Origin: Streptomyces glaucescens
GTDB taxonomy: Bacteria > Actinomycetota > Actinomycetes > Streptomycetales > Streptomycetaceae
DNA length: 64,000 nt
Assembly (NCBI RefSeq): GCF_000761215.1
Contig: NZ_CP009438.1
Span: 6,180,501 to 6,244,500, forward strand
Direction of reading: 5' to 3'
A model generated the notes under the pieces. That model was not told the DNA's origin. It did no database searches and worked only from the letters and a program-made list of their open reading frames with translations. Positions 41,798 through 50,062 of the stretch are shown here, one piece after another. Made by a program: the position numbers and the translations under genes. Position 1 is the stretch's first letter. Every line of letters starts with the position of its first letter.

Positions 41798-43821
41798 GCG
41801 GGGACCTCCAGGGGGTCGAGCTTGTTCGCTGTGCGGATCTCGTCGACGATGCGGCCGATGATCCCGGTGATGTCGAAGTCCTTCGGGGTGAAGACCGCGG
41901 CCACTCCGGCGGCCCGCAGCTGTTCGGCGTCACCGCTGGGGATGATGCCACCGGCGATCACCGGTATATCTGTGGCACCGGCCACACGCAGCCGTTCCAG
42001 CACGTCCGGGACCAGCTGGGCGTGCGAGCCGGACAGGATGGACAGGCCCACCGCGTGCACGTCCTCGGCGAGCGCGGCGTCCACGATCTGCTCCGGGGTG
42101 AGCCGGATGCCCTGGTAGACCACCTCGAAGCCGGCGTCGCGGGCCCGCACGGCGATCTGCTCGGCCCCGTTGGAGTGCCCGTCCAGGCCGGGCTTGCCGA
42201 CCAGGAAGCGCAGCTTGCCCACGCCCATCTCCTGGGCGGTCAGCTCCACCTTGCGGCGCACCAGGGCCAGCGTGGAGCCCTCCTCGGCCGCGATCGCCAC
42301 CGGCGCCGACGACACGCCCGTGGGGGCGCGGAACTCGCCGAACACCTCGCGCAGGGCCCCGGCCCACTCGCCGGTGGTGACGCCGGCGCGGGCGCACTCC
42401 AGGGTGGCCTCCATGAGGTTGCCGGTGCCCTGGGCGGCCTCCTTCAGGCGCTCCAGCGCCTTGCAGGGGCGCGGGTGGTTGAAGGGCGGCTGGTAGCGGG
42501 TGTCGCGCCAGTTCCGCAGCGACTCGACGACCCGGGCCTCGACGGCCGGGTCGACCGTCTGGATCGCGGTGTCCAGGTCGGCGGTGAGCGGGTTCGGTTC
42601 GGTCGTCTCGAAGATGTTGACCCCGACGATCTTCTCCTGGCCGGACTCGATGCGCGCCCGGCGCTCGGCGTGCGAGGCGACCAGCTGCGACTTGAGGTAG
42701 CCGGACTCGACGGCCGCCATCGCGCCGCCCATCTCCTGGATCCGCTCGATCTCCGCGAGGGCCTCGGCGACGAGCTCGCCGACCTTCGCCTCGATCACCG
42801 TCGAGCCCTCGAAGATGTCGTCGTACTCCAGCAGGTCGCTCTCGTAGGCGAGCACCTGCTGGATGCGCAGCGACCACTGCTGGTCCCAGGGGCGCGGCAG
42901 GCCCAGCGCCTCGTTCCAGGCGGGCAGCTGGACGGCCCGGGCGCGGGCGTCCTTGGACAGCGTCACGGCCAGCATCTCCAGCACGATCCGCTGGACGTTG
43001 TTCTCCGGCTGCGCCTCGGTCAGCCCGAGGGAGTTGACCTGGACGCCGTAGCGGAAGCGGCGCTGCTTGGGGTTCTCGATGCCGTACCGCTCGCGCGTGA
43101 TCTTGTCCCAGATGCGGCCGAACGCCCGCATCTTGCACATCTCCTCGACGAAGCGGACGCCCGCGTTGACGAAGAAGGAGATGCGGGCGACGACGTCGCC
43201 CATGCGCTCCTGCGGCACCTGGCCGGAGTCGCGCACGGCGTCGAGCACGGCGATCGCGGTGGACATCGCGTACGCGATCTCCTGGACCGGAGTGGCGCCC
43301 GCCTCCTGCAGGTGGTAGCTGCAGATGTTGATCGGGTTCCACTTGGGCATGTGGGAGACCGTGTACGCGATCATGTCCGTCGTCAGGCGGAGCGACGGGC
43401 CCGGCGGGAACACGTGGGTGCCCCGGGACAGGTACTCCTTGACGATGTCGTTCTGGGTCGTGCCCTGGAGCCTGGTGATGTCCGCACCCTGCTCCTCCGC
43501 CACGACCTGGTAGAGCGCCAGCAGCCACATGGCCGTGGCGTTGATGGTCATCGAGGTGTTCATCTGCTCCAGGGGGATGTCCTGGAACAGCCGGCGCATG
43601 TCACCGAGGTGCGCGACGGGCACCCCGACCCGGCCGACCTCACCGCGGGCGAGGATGTGGTCCGGGTCGTAGCCCGTCTGGGTCGGCAGGTCGAAGGCGA
43701 CCGACAGACCCGTCTGGCCCTTGGCGAGGTTGCGCCGGTACAGCTCGTTGGACGCCTCGGCCGTGGAGTGACCGGCGTAGGTCCGCATGAGCCACGGCCG
43801 GTCCTTCTGACGCTCAGTCAT
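41794..43821 (-). CDS. ecm: Coenzyme B12-dependent ethylmalonyl-CoA mutase
   Basis: A 675-residue methylmalonyl-CoA-mutase family protein with catalytic and B12 domains on one chain. Substrate domain residues 1-510 (LSVAFDLPTQTGYDPDHILA, TINATAMWLLALY). The base-off cobalamin motif DGHSNG (GKPGLDGHSNGAEQIAVRA) is near residue 570. Between ccr and the lyase gene it should convert ethylmalonyl-CoA to methylsuccinyl-CoA. From memory it was earlier called MeaA in Streptomyces. It starts 10 bp after ccr. Confidence 0.96.
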   Translation of the reverse strand: MTERQKDRPWLMRTYAGHSTAEASNELYRRNLAKGQTGLSVAFDLPTQTGYDPDHILARGEVGRVGVPVAHLGDMRRLFQDIPLEQMNTSMTINATAMWLLALYQVVAEEQGADITRLQGTTQNDIVKEYLSRGTHVFPPGPSLRLTTDMIAYTVSHMPKWNPINICSYHLQEAGATPVQEIAYAMSTAIAVLDAVRDSGQVPQERMGDVVARISFFVNAGVRFVEEMCKMRAFGRIWDKITRERYGIENPKQRRFRYGVQVNSLGLTEAQPENNVQRIVLEMLAVTLSKDARARAVQLPAWNEALGLPRPWDQQWSLRIQQVLAYESDLLEYDDIFEGSTVIEAKVGELVAEALAEIERIQEMGGAMAAVESGYLKSQLVASHAERRARIESGQEKIVGVNIFETTEPNPLTADLDTAIQTVDPAVEARVVESLRNWRDTRYQPPFNHPRPCKALERLKEAAQGTGNLMEATLECARAGVTTGEWAGALREVFGEFRAPTGVSSAPVAIAAEEGSTLALVRRKVELTAQEMGVGKLRFLVGKPGLDGHSNGAEQIAVRARDAGFEVVYQGIRLTPEQIVDAALAEDVHAVGLSILSGSHAQLVPDVLERLRVAGATDIPVIAGGIIPSGDAEQLRAAGVAAVFTPKDFDITGIIGRIVDEIRTANKLDPLEVPA

Positions 43822-43831
43822 ACGGCGCCTC

Positions 43832-45175
43832 TCAGATGTTCCGGAAGCGGTTGATGGCGTCGAGGTGCTTGGCGCGCATCTCGTGGTCGCGCACGCCCAG
43901 GCCCTCCTCGGGGGCGAGGCAGAGCACGCCGACCTTGCCCTGGTGCACGTTGCGGTGCACGTCGTGGGCCGCCTGGCCGGTGTCCTCCAGGGAGTACACC
44001 TTGGACAGCGTCGGGTGGATCTTGCCCTTCGCGATGAGCCGGTTGGCCTCCCATGCCTCGCGGTAGTTGGCGAAGTGGGAGCCGATGATCCGCTTCAGCG
44101 ACATCCACAGGTAGCGGTTGTCGTACTCGTGCAGGTAGCCCGAGGTGGAGGCGCAGGTGGTGATGGTGCCGCCCTTGCGGGTGACGTAGACGCTGGCGCC
44201 GAAGGTCTCGCGGCCGGGGTGCTCGAAGACGATGTCGATGTCCTCGCCGCCGGTGAGTTCGCGGATGCGCTTGCCGAAGCGCTTCCACTCCTTCGGGTCC
44301 TGGGTCCGCTCGTCCTTCCAGAACTTGTAGCCCTCGGCGTTGCGGTCGATGATCGCCTCGGCGCCCATCGAGCGGCAGATCTCCGCCTTCTGCGGGCTGG
44401 AGACGACACAGATCGGGTTGGCGCCGCCGGCCAGCGCGAACTGGGTGGCGTACGAGCCGAGGCCGCCGCTCGCGCCCCAGATCAGCACGTTGTCGCCCTG
44501 CTTCATGCCGGCGCCGTTGCGGGAGACCAGCTGGCGGTAGGCGGTGGAGTTCACCAGGCCCGGCGCGGCGGCCTCCTCCCAGCTCAGGTGGTCCGGCTTC
44601 GGCATCAGCTGGTTGGACTTGACCAGGGCGATCTCGGCGAGGCCGCCGAAGTTGGTCTCGAAGCCCCAGATGCGCTGCTCGGGGTCGAGCATGGTGTCGT
44701 TGTGGCCGTCGCTGGACTCCAGCTCGACCGACAGGCAGTGCGCGACGACCTCGTCGCCCGGCTTCCAGGCGTTGACGCCGGGGCCGGTGCGCAGCACGAC
44801 GCCGGCGAGGTCGGAGCCGATGATGTGGTACGGCAGGTCGTGGCGCTTGGCCAGCTCGTTGGTGCGGCCGTAGCGCTCCAGGAACCCGAAGGTGGACAGC
44901 GGCTCGAAGATCGAGGTCCACACCGAGTTGTAGTTGACCGAGGAGGCCATCACGGCCACCAGGGCCTCGCCCGGGCCCAGCTCGGGCAGCGGCACCTCGT
45001 CCAGGTGCAGCGACTTGCGGGGGTCCTTGTCACGGGTGGGAAGGCCCGCGAACATCTCCGTCTCGTCCTTGTGGACGGTGATCGCCCGGTAGGACTCGGG
45101 CAGCGGCAGGGCGGCGAAGTCGGCCGAGGTGGATTCGGGCGACTGGATCGCGTCCAGGATGTCCTTCACGGTCAC
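43832..45175 (-). CDS. ccr: Crotonyl-CoA carboxylase/reductase
   Basis: A 447-residue zinc-free MDR-family enzyme that reduces crotonyl-CoA with NADPH while fixing CO2 to give (2S)-ethylmalonyl-CoA. Recognisable blocks are MASSVNYNSVWTSIFEP, IIGSDLAGVVLRTGPGVNAW, the NADPH motif IWGASGGLGSYATQFALAGG and the C-terminal GKVGVLCLAPEEGLGV. GTG 45175 is preferred because GGAGG lies 7 nt upstream; GTG 45169 is possible. First gene of the five-gene operon. Besides acetate assimilation, ethylmalonyl-CoA is a polyketide extender unit in Streptomyces. Confidence 0.97.
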   Translation of the reverse strand: MTVKDILDAIQSPESTSADFAALPLPESYRAITVHKDETEMFAGLPTRDKDPRKSLHLDEVPLPELGPGEALVAVMASSVNYNSVWTSIFEPLSTFGFLERYGRTNELAKRHDLPYHIIGSDLAGVVLRTGPGVNAWKPGDEVVAHCLSVELESSDGHNDTMLDPEQRIWGFETNFGGLAEIALVKSNQLMPKPDHLSWEEAAAPGLVNSTAYRQLVSRNGAGMKQGDNVLIWGASGGLGSYATQFALAGGANPICVVSSPQKAEICRSMGAEAIIDRNAEGYKFWKDERTQDPKEWKRFGKRIRELTGGEDIDIVFEHPGRETFGASVYVTRKGGTITTCASTSGYLHEYDNRYLWMSLKRIIGSHFANYREAWEANRLIAKGKIHPTLSKVYSLEDTGQAAHDVHRNVHQGKVGVLCLAPEEGLGVRDHEMRAKHLDAINRFRNI

Positions 45176-45430
45176 GGTGTTGCCTCCGGCGATGCGCACC
45201 CTGAGGGAGGGGTGCTGAGGGTTACGTCGGTGCTGCTGAGGGTGAGGGTTTCGGGTGCCGTCGGTTCGGCGGGTGGTGCTTCGGCAGCGCTTTGTGGCGC
45301 GGGAGGGTGCCTGTGACGCAGGCGTCCGGGCGCGCGGGCCATGGGCCCGCGGGGACAGTCGCCGCACTGTGATCGGGTGCGCCGGCCGCCCGGACACCCT
45401 CAACGTATGGCACGCCGTGTCAGGTGACAA
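45176..45430 (-). promoter_or_regulatory. ccr promoter and long structured leader
   Basis: On the minus strand, -35 TTGTCA (complement of 45425-45430), a 17-bp spacer and -10 TACGTT (complement of 45402-45407) give a good promoter. The palindrome TGTCA-GG-TGACA (45418-45429) overlaps the -35. The start near 45395 leaves a leader of about 220 nt. It contains a CGCGGGCC/GGCCCGCG hairpin (45333-45351), repeated ACCCTCAGCA motifs, and a GCACCC/GGGTGC hairpin (45196-45215) just upstream of the GGAGG. Confidence 0.65.
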
Positions 45431-45541
45431 GGCACTCGGTGCCAGAAGTTGCTCTCAGATGAATTCTTTACTTGACAGATGAGCGATGATCGATCGAACG
45501 GGCTCGGAAAGCCTCCCGAAAACCGCCTCCGACATGCCAAA

Positions 45542-45565
45542 ACGGCCACCCCGAAGGGTGGCCGT
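45542..45565. terminator. Terminator downstream of the tetR gene
   Basis: ACGGCCACCC-CGAA-GGGTGGCCGT: a 10-bp perfect stem, 43 bp beyond the TetR stop. It separates tetR from the ccr promoter. The remaining 45431-45541 holds an AT-richer stretch and no gene. Confidence 0.85.
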
Positions 45566-45607
45566 CATCACACGGGGAAGGACCGTCCCCGCACGCGGGC
45601 GGAGCGG

Positions 45608-46417
45608 TCAGCGCTCCTTCAGCGCCTCCTCGATCGTCCGCATGACCTCCTCCAGCGGGGCGTCGGTGCGGGCGACCGTCACCAGCACCTCGCCGTGGGC
45701 CGAGGCCGTCGCCGCGGCCGGCTTCGGCGGGGTGCCGCGGCCCGCCATGATCCCGGAACCGAAGGTCTTGCGGACGATCGCGAAGGCGTGGTCGAGCTGC
45801 GCCTCCACATCGCCCTGGCCGCCCGCCCGCAGCCAGCGCCGCAGCACGTGATTGTGCGCGGTGACCACGGCGGACGCGGCGACCTCCGCCAGCAGCGGGT
45901 CGTCGTTGGCGTCGTCGTCGTGCGCGTGCTCGTCGAAGTGGCCGAGCAGGTAGCGGGTGAAGAGGCGCTCGTAGCGGGCCACCGACGCGATCTCCGCCTC
46001 GCGCAGGGTGGGCACCTCGCGCGTCAGCTTGTAGCGGGCGACCGAGATCTCGGGCCGCGCCGCGTACATCTTCATCACTTCCTTGATGCCGCGGCACACC
46101 GTGTCGAGCGGATGCTCGTGCGCGGGGGCGGCGTTGAGCACCGCCTCGGCGCGGATCAGGGTGTCGTCGTGGTCCGGGAAGATCGCCTCTTCCTTGGAGC
46201 GGAAGTGGCGGAAGAAGGTGCGGCGGGCGACGCCGGCCCGGGCCGCGATCTCGTCGACGGTGGTCGCCTCGTACCCCTTGGTGGCGAACAGCTCCATGGC
46301 CGCGGCCGCCAGTTCTCGGCGCATTTTCAGCCGCTGGGCGGCGGCGCGACTGCCTGCGGCACTTTCCGGCGCGTCGGACGTGGCTGGTGTACGGGAGGAC
46401 CTGGCGGGCTGGGACAT
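45608..46417 (-). CDS. TetR-family transcriptional regulator
   Basis: A 269-residue TetR protein. N-terminal HTH at about residues 30-80 (ATKGYEATTVDEIAARAGVA, RRTFFRHFRSKEEA). The ligand domain is helical, with an Asp/His-rich loop (HFDEHAHDDDANDDP) that could bind metal. Residues about 220-245 form an Ala/Pro-rich linker. It sits between hydroxyacyl-CoA dehydrogenase and the ccr operon, so regulation of acyl-CoA metabolism is plausible. ATG 46417 lies 6 nt after a TACGTT box (complement of 46424-46429), and a dyad overlaps this promoter. Confidence 0.94.
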   Translation of the reverse strand: MSQPARSSRTPATSDAPESAAGSRAAAQRLKMRRELAAAAMELFATKGYEATTVDEIAARAGVARRTFFRHFRSKEEAIFPDHDDTLIRAEAVLNAAPAHEHPLDTVCRGIKEVMKMYAARPEISVARYKLTREVPTLREAEIASVARYERLFTRYLLGHFDEHAHDDDANDDPLLAEVAASAVVTAHNHVLRRWLRAGGQGDVEAQLDHAFAIVRKTFGSGIMAGRGTPPKPAAATASAHGEVLVTVARTDAPLEEVMRTIEEALKER

Positions 46418-46439
46418 GACCCGAACGTACTGCATGTCC
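46412..46439. promoter_or_regulatory. Dyad over the tetR promoter and start
   Basis: GGACATG (46412-46418) and CATGTCC (46433-46439) form a 7-bp inverted repeat with 14-nt spacing. It encloses the TACGTT -10 box and the start codon, as expected for autoregulation by TetR. Confidence 0.65.
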
Positions 46440-46577
46440 GAGGCTCTTCGCGCAGGTCCGGGGTTTCCCCCGCCCTCGGCGGGCGGGGGACTCCGCAGGG
46501 CGGCGGGCTGGGCCGGCCGCGCGGGACCGAGCAGTCCGCCCCAGTCCCCGCCCGCCGTGCACCGGTCGCCGGACCGC

Positions 46578-48383
46578 TCAGCGCCGGGCATATTCGCGGA
46601 AGCCGCGGCCCGTCTTGCGGCCGAGGCAGCCCGCGGCCACCAGGTGCTCCAGCAGCGGCGCCGGGGCCAGCCCCGGGTCGCGGAACTCGCGGTGCAGGAC
46701 CCGTTCGATGGCCAGCGAGACATCGAGCCCGACCACGTCCAGCAGCTCGAACGGGCCCATCGGGTAGCCGCCGCCGAGCTTCATCGCGGCGTCGATGTCG
46801 TCGAGCGAGGCGTAGTGGTCCTGGACCATCTTGATCGCGTTGTTCAGGTAGGGGAAGAGCAGCGCGTTCACGATGAACCCGGCCCGGTCCCCGCAGTCCA
46901 CCGCGTGCTTGCGGATCTTCGCGCAGACCTCGCGGACCGTGGCGTGCACATCGTCCGCGGTCAGCACGGTGCGGACCACCTCGACCAGCTTCATCGCCGG
47001 GGCCGGGTTGAAGAAGTGCATCCCGATCACGTCCTGCGGGCGCGAGGTGGCGCGGGCGCAGGCGACAACGGGCAGCGAGGACGTGGTGGTGGCCAGCACC
47101 GCTCCCGGCTTGCAGACCTTGTCCAGCGCGGCGAACAGCTGCCGCTTGACCTCCAGGTCCTCGGCGACCGCCTCGACGGCCAGGTCGACGTCGGCGAAGG
47201 CGTCGTAGGAGCCGGCCGGGACGATCCGCTCCAGGGTCTGCGCGGCCGCCTCCGCGGTCATCCGGCCCTTGTCGACGGAGCGGGCCAGGGACTTGCCGAT
47301 CCTGGCCCTGGCGGCCTGCGCCTTCTCCTCGCTGCGGGCGGCGAGGACGACCTCGTAGCCCGCCTTCGCGAACACCTCGGCGATCCCCGACGCCATGGTG
47401 CCCGACCCCGCGACACCGACCGAGCGCACCGGACGTCCGGCAACCCGCTGCCCGTCGTCGAGCGGCGTCAGCGCGTCCCGCACGACGGTGGCGCTGCCCG
47501 GGGCCTCGTAGGTGTAGAAGCCACGGCCCGCCTTACGGCCGGTCAGGCCCGCCTCGCTGAGCTGCTTGAGGATTGGCGCGGGGGCGTGCAGCCGGTCGCG
47601 GGACTCGGCGTACATCGCCTCCAGGACGGTGCGGGCGGTGTCGATGCCGATCAGGTCGAGCAGGGCGAGCGGGCCCATCGGCAGTCCGCAGCCCAGCCGC
47701 ATCGCGGCGTCGATGTCCTCCCGGGAGGCGTACTTCGCCTCGTACATCGCGGCGGCCTGGTTGAGGTAGCCGAACAGCAGGCCGTCCGCGACGAAACCGG
47801 GCCGGTCGCCGACCGCGACGGGCTCCTTGCCCAGGGCCAGCGCGAGGTCGGTGACCGCGTCGACGGCGGCGGGCGCGGTCAGCACCGAGGAGACCACCTC
47901 GACCAGCTTCATCGCCGGGGCGGGATTGAAGAAGTGCAGGCCCAGGACCCGCTCCGGGCGGGCCGAGTCGGCGGCCAGCCGGGTCACGGACAGCGCGTTG
48001 GTGCCGGTGGCGAGGATCGTCTCCGGCCGCACGATGCCGTCGAGCTCCCGGAAGATCTGGTGCTTGATCTCGTAGGACTCCGGAGCCACCTCGATGACCA
48101 GGTCGGCCTCGGCCGCGGCCCGCAGGTCGGTGGAGGTCCGGACGCGGGCGAGCGCCTCGGTGCGCTCCCGTTCGGTGAGCCTGCCGCGCTCGACGGCGCG
48201 GGCGGTGGAGGCCTCCAGGGCGGTGACACAGCGCGCGGCCTGGGCCTCGCTGATGTCGATGCCGACGACGTCGCGGCCGGCCTTGGCGAGGACCTCGGCG
48301 ATGCCGGTGCCCATGGTGCCGAGGCCGACGACGGCGACGGTCTGGAGCGGGGACAGGGAACTGTCGGACAGGGGAGCGGCCAT
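46578..48383 (-). CDS. Tandem-duplicated 3-hydroxyacyl-CoA dehydrogenase
   Basis: A 601-residue protein made of two full 3-hydroxyacyl-CoA dehydrogenase modules. The first has VAVVGLGTMGTGIAEVLAKAG (near 14) with LGLHFFNPAPAMKLVEVV. The second has VGVAGSGTMASGIAEVFAKAG (near 323) with IGMHFFNPAPAMKLVEVV. Each ends with a YLNQA/YLNNA C-terminal helical domain and GRGF. It interconverts 3-hydroxybutyryl-CoA and acetoacetyl-CoA with NAD(P). Near ccr it would supply the crotonyl-CoA route from acetoacetyl-CoA. ATG 48383 follows TGGAG. Confidence 0.96.
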   Translation of the reverse strand: MAAPLSDSSLSPLQTVAVVGLGTMGTGIAEVLAKAGRDVVGIDISEAQAARCVTALEASTARAVERGRLTERERTEALARVRTSTDLRAAAEADLVIEVAPESYEIKHQIFRELDGIVRPETILATGTNALSVTRLAADSARPERVLGLHFFNPAPAMKLVEVVSSVLTAPAAVDAVTDLALALGKEPVAVGDRPGFVADGLLFGYLNQAAAMYEAKYASREDIDAAMRLGCGLPMGPLALLDLIGIDTARTVLEAMYAESRDRLHAPAPILKQLSEAGLTGRKAGRGFYTYEAPGSATVVRDALTPLDDGQRVAGRPVRSVGVAGSGTMASGIAEVFAKAGYEVVLAARSEEKAQAARARIGKSLARSVDKGRMTAEAAAQTLERIVPAGSYDAFADVDLAVEAVAEDLEVKRQLFAALDKVCKPGAVLATTTSSLPVVACARATSRPQDVIGMHFFNPAPAMKLVEVVRTVLTADDVHATVREVCAKIRKHAVDCGDRAGFIVNALLFPYLNNAIKMVQDHYASLDDIDAAMKLGGGYPMGPFELLDVVGLDVSLAIERVLHREFRDPGLAPAPLLEHLVAAGCLGRKTGRGFREYARR

Positions 48384-48785
48384 CGCGGGACTCCAGGAAT
48401 GAGGGTGACGACGGGAAGCGCGCCCGGGTGCGCCGGAAGGGCGCACCGGGTGCGTGCTGAGATGCGGGTGCTGGCCGGGCTGCGAGCGCACACGCCCGGT
48501 GCCGTCGCCGCGGACGCGCACACGTCCGCGCCACGGCGGTAACCGACCGGCCCTGTCCCGTGGCCGAGTCGTACCGAGGTACGTCAGTACCGAACCGACT
48601 GCTTCCCCCAGGCCCGGGGGCGTGGGAGAGGTGTCCCGCGCGGCGGCCGCGTCACCAGACCGTCGCGAGGAGAGGCGAGTGGGTAACTCGCTCGTCTGAG
48701 CTTAACCGGCGGGTAACGAGCGCGCCAGCCCCCCGTCTGTGTGATGCAGGTCCCTCCCCGGCCCGATCGCCCCTACCCTCGCCTC
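48384..48785. other. 402-bp divergent intergenic region
   Basis: No gene. It holds GTACCGAGGTACGTCAGTACC (near 48571-48591), a GTACC-type repeat cluster, and two GGGTAAC motifs 33 bp apart (48678 and 48711) flanking CGCTCGTCTGAGCTTAA. A TACCCT box (48774-48779) serves the HEAT gene. The motifs could be regulatory but match nothing recognised. Confidence 0.45.
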
Positions 48786-49370
48786 ATGGATGTGAGGGAC
48801 GAAGCGTCACGGGCGCTCACGGAGCGCTTACGGCAGGAGTCGGGAGCGTCGGCGGCGTTCGAGCACCTGGCGGCGACCTGCGACCTCGACGAACTCGCGG
48901 AGGTGCTGACCGCGCCCGGACAGCCCCTGTGGGCGCGGGAGCTGGCCGCCTTCCGGCTGGGCGTGGCGGGGGACCGCCGGGCCTTCGAGACCCTGGTCCT
49001 CCTCCTCAACCACCGCGACCCGCCCCGCTGCGCCGCCGCCGCCCACGCGCTGGCCCGGCTCGCCGACCCCCGCACCGCCCGCGCGGCGGCGGCCCTCGCC
49101 ACCAACGAACTGCGGGTGGCCTACGCCCTGCACCCGGTGCGTCTCCTGGCCGACCTCCGGGCCCCGGAGTCCGTCCCCGCGCTGATCACCACGTTGCGAC
49201 GCCGGCTGCGGCCGCACGACCCCTACCGCCGCGTGGCCCTCGCCTGCGTCGAGGGCCTGGGCGCGCTGGGCGATCCCCGGGCCCGCCCGGTCCTCGACGA
49301 GGCACTGGCCCACCCGTCCCTGGCCGAGGCCGCGGTCCGGGCCCTGGCCCGCATCCCGAAGCAGCGGTGA
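48786..49370 (+). CDS. HEAT-repeat protein with early TTA codon
   Basis: A 194-residue all-helical protein with about five HEAT/PBS-lyase-type repeats (for example LGVAGDRRAFETLVLLLNHRD; ALARLADPRTARAAAALA; GLGALGDPRARPVLDEALA). It has no enzyme motif and is probably a protein-protein adaptor. Codon 15 is TTA (48828-48830), a bldA-type codon near the start, so translation should be delayed until development. ATG 48786 lies 6 nt after TACCCT, without a ribosome binding site. No partner is evident in the neighbourhood. Confidence 0.9.
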   Translation: MDVRDEASRALTERLRQESGASAAFEHLAATCDLDELAEVLTAPGQPLWARELAAFRLGVAGDRRAFETLVLLLNHRDPPRCAAAAHALARLADPRTARAAAALATNELRVAYALHPVRLLADLRAPESVPALITTLRRRLRPHDPYRRVALACVEGLGALGDPRARPVLDEALAHPSLAEAAVRALARIPKQR

Positions 49371-49580
49371 GGCCCGGGCGGCCGGGGCAGGGACCTCGGG
49401 CGGCGAGCCGGGCGCGGCGGCCGGCGGCGTCCGCAACCGGGCCCGTCGCGCCGGGCGCGACCGCGGGACGAGCCCCCGGCGGGCGGTGCGCCGGCCGCCG
49501 AGGCGGGAAACGGCAGCCCAGGCGGAACCGGCCGCCCCGCCCGCGGCCGGCGGGCCTCGTCTCCCGCAGGCGCGCGGCGC

Positions 49581-50018
49581 TCAGGCGGGGAGCACCGCGA
49601 ACGCCTCGACCTCCATCAGGAACTCGGGGCGGACCAGGGCGGCGACCTGGACGGCGGAGGCGGCGGGGAGCCGGTCGTCCGGCAGGTGCTCGGCGCGCGC
49701 CGCGCGGATCGCCGGCATGTGCGCCATGTCCGTGACGTAGTAGGTGAGTTTGACGACGTCGTCGAAGGTCGCCCCGGCGGCGGCCAGGCACCGCCGGAGG
49801 TTCTCGAACACCTGGCGGGCCTGGGCGGCGGGATCGCCCTCGCCGACCGGCCTGCCGTCCTCGTCCAGGGCGAGCTGCCCGGATACGGCCACGAATCGGC
49901 CGGTGCCCATGACGACGTGGGAGTACTGCGCGGCGGGGGCGACGCCCTCGGGTGCGGGGATCCTGGTGGGCCCCGCGGCGGGGGCCTCGGTGGCGGGAAT
50001 CCTGGTCGGCTCGGTCAT
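49581..50018 (-). CDS. RidA/YjgF family protein
   Basis: A 145-residue RidA-family protein. The conserved Arg that holds the carboxylate of imine intermediates is in ALVRPEFLMEVEAFAV. SGQLALDEDGRPVGEG and LAAAGATFDDVVKLTYYVTDM are also typical. RidA hydrolyses reactive enamines/imines from PLP enzymes. The N-terminus carries a duplicated PTRIPAxE motif (TEPTRIPATE and GPTRIPAPE), reflected in the DNA. ATG 50018 was chosen; two further in-frame ATG or GTG codons lie within 25 codons upstream. The 210-bp gap to the HEAT gene has no gene. Confidence 0.92.
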   Translation of the reverse strand: MTEPTRIPATEAPAAGPTRIPAPEGVAPAAQYSHVVMGTGRFVAVSGQLALDEDGRPVGEGDPAAQARQVFENLRRCLAAAGATFDDVVKLTYYVTDMAHMPAIRAARAEHLPDDRLPAASAVQVAALVRPEFLMEVEAFAVLPA

Positions 50019-50062
50019 GGGTCCATGGTGGACCATGGGTCCGGCACCGCCCCGACGGCCTG

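Noticed and set aside
45472..45477. TTGACA on the plus strand as a promoter
   Set aside because: No -10 at proper spacing and no plus-strand gene follows.
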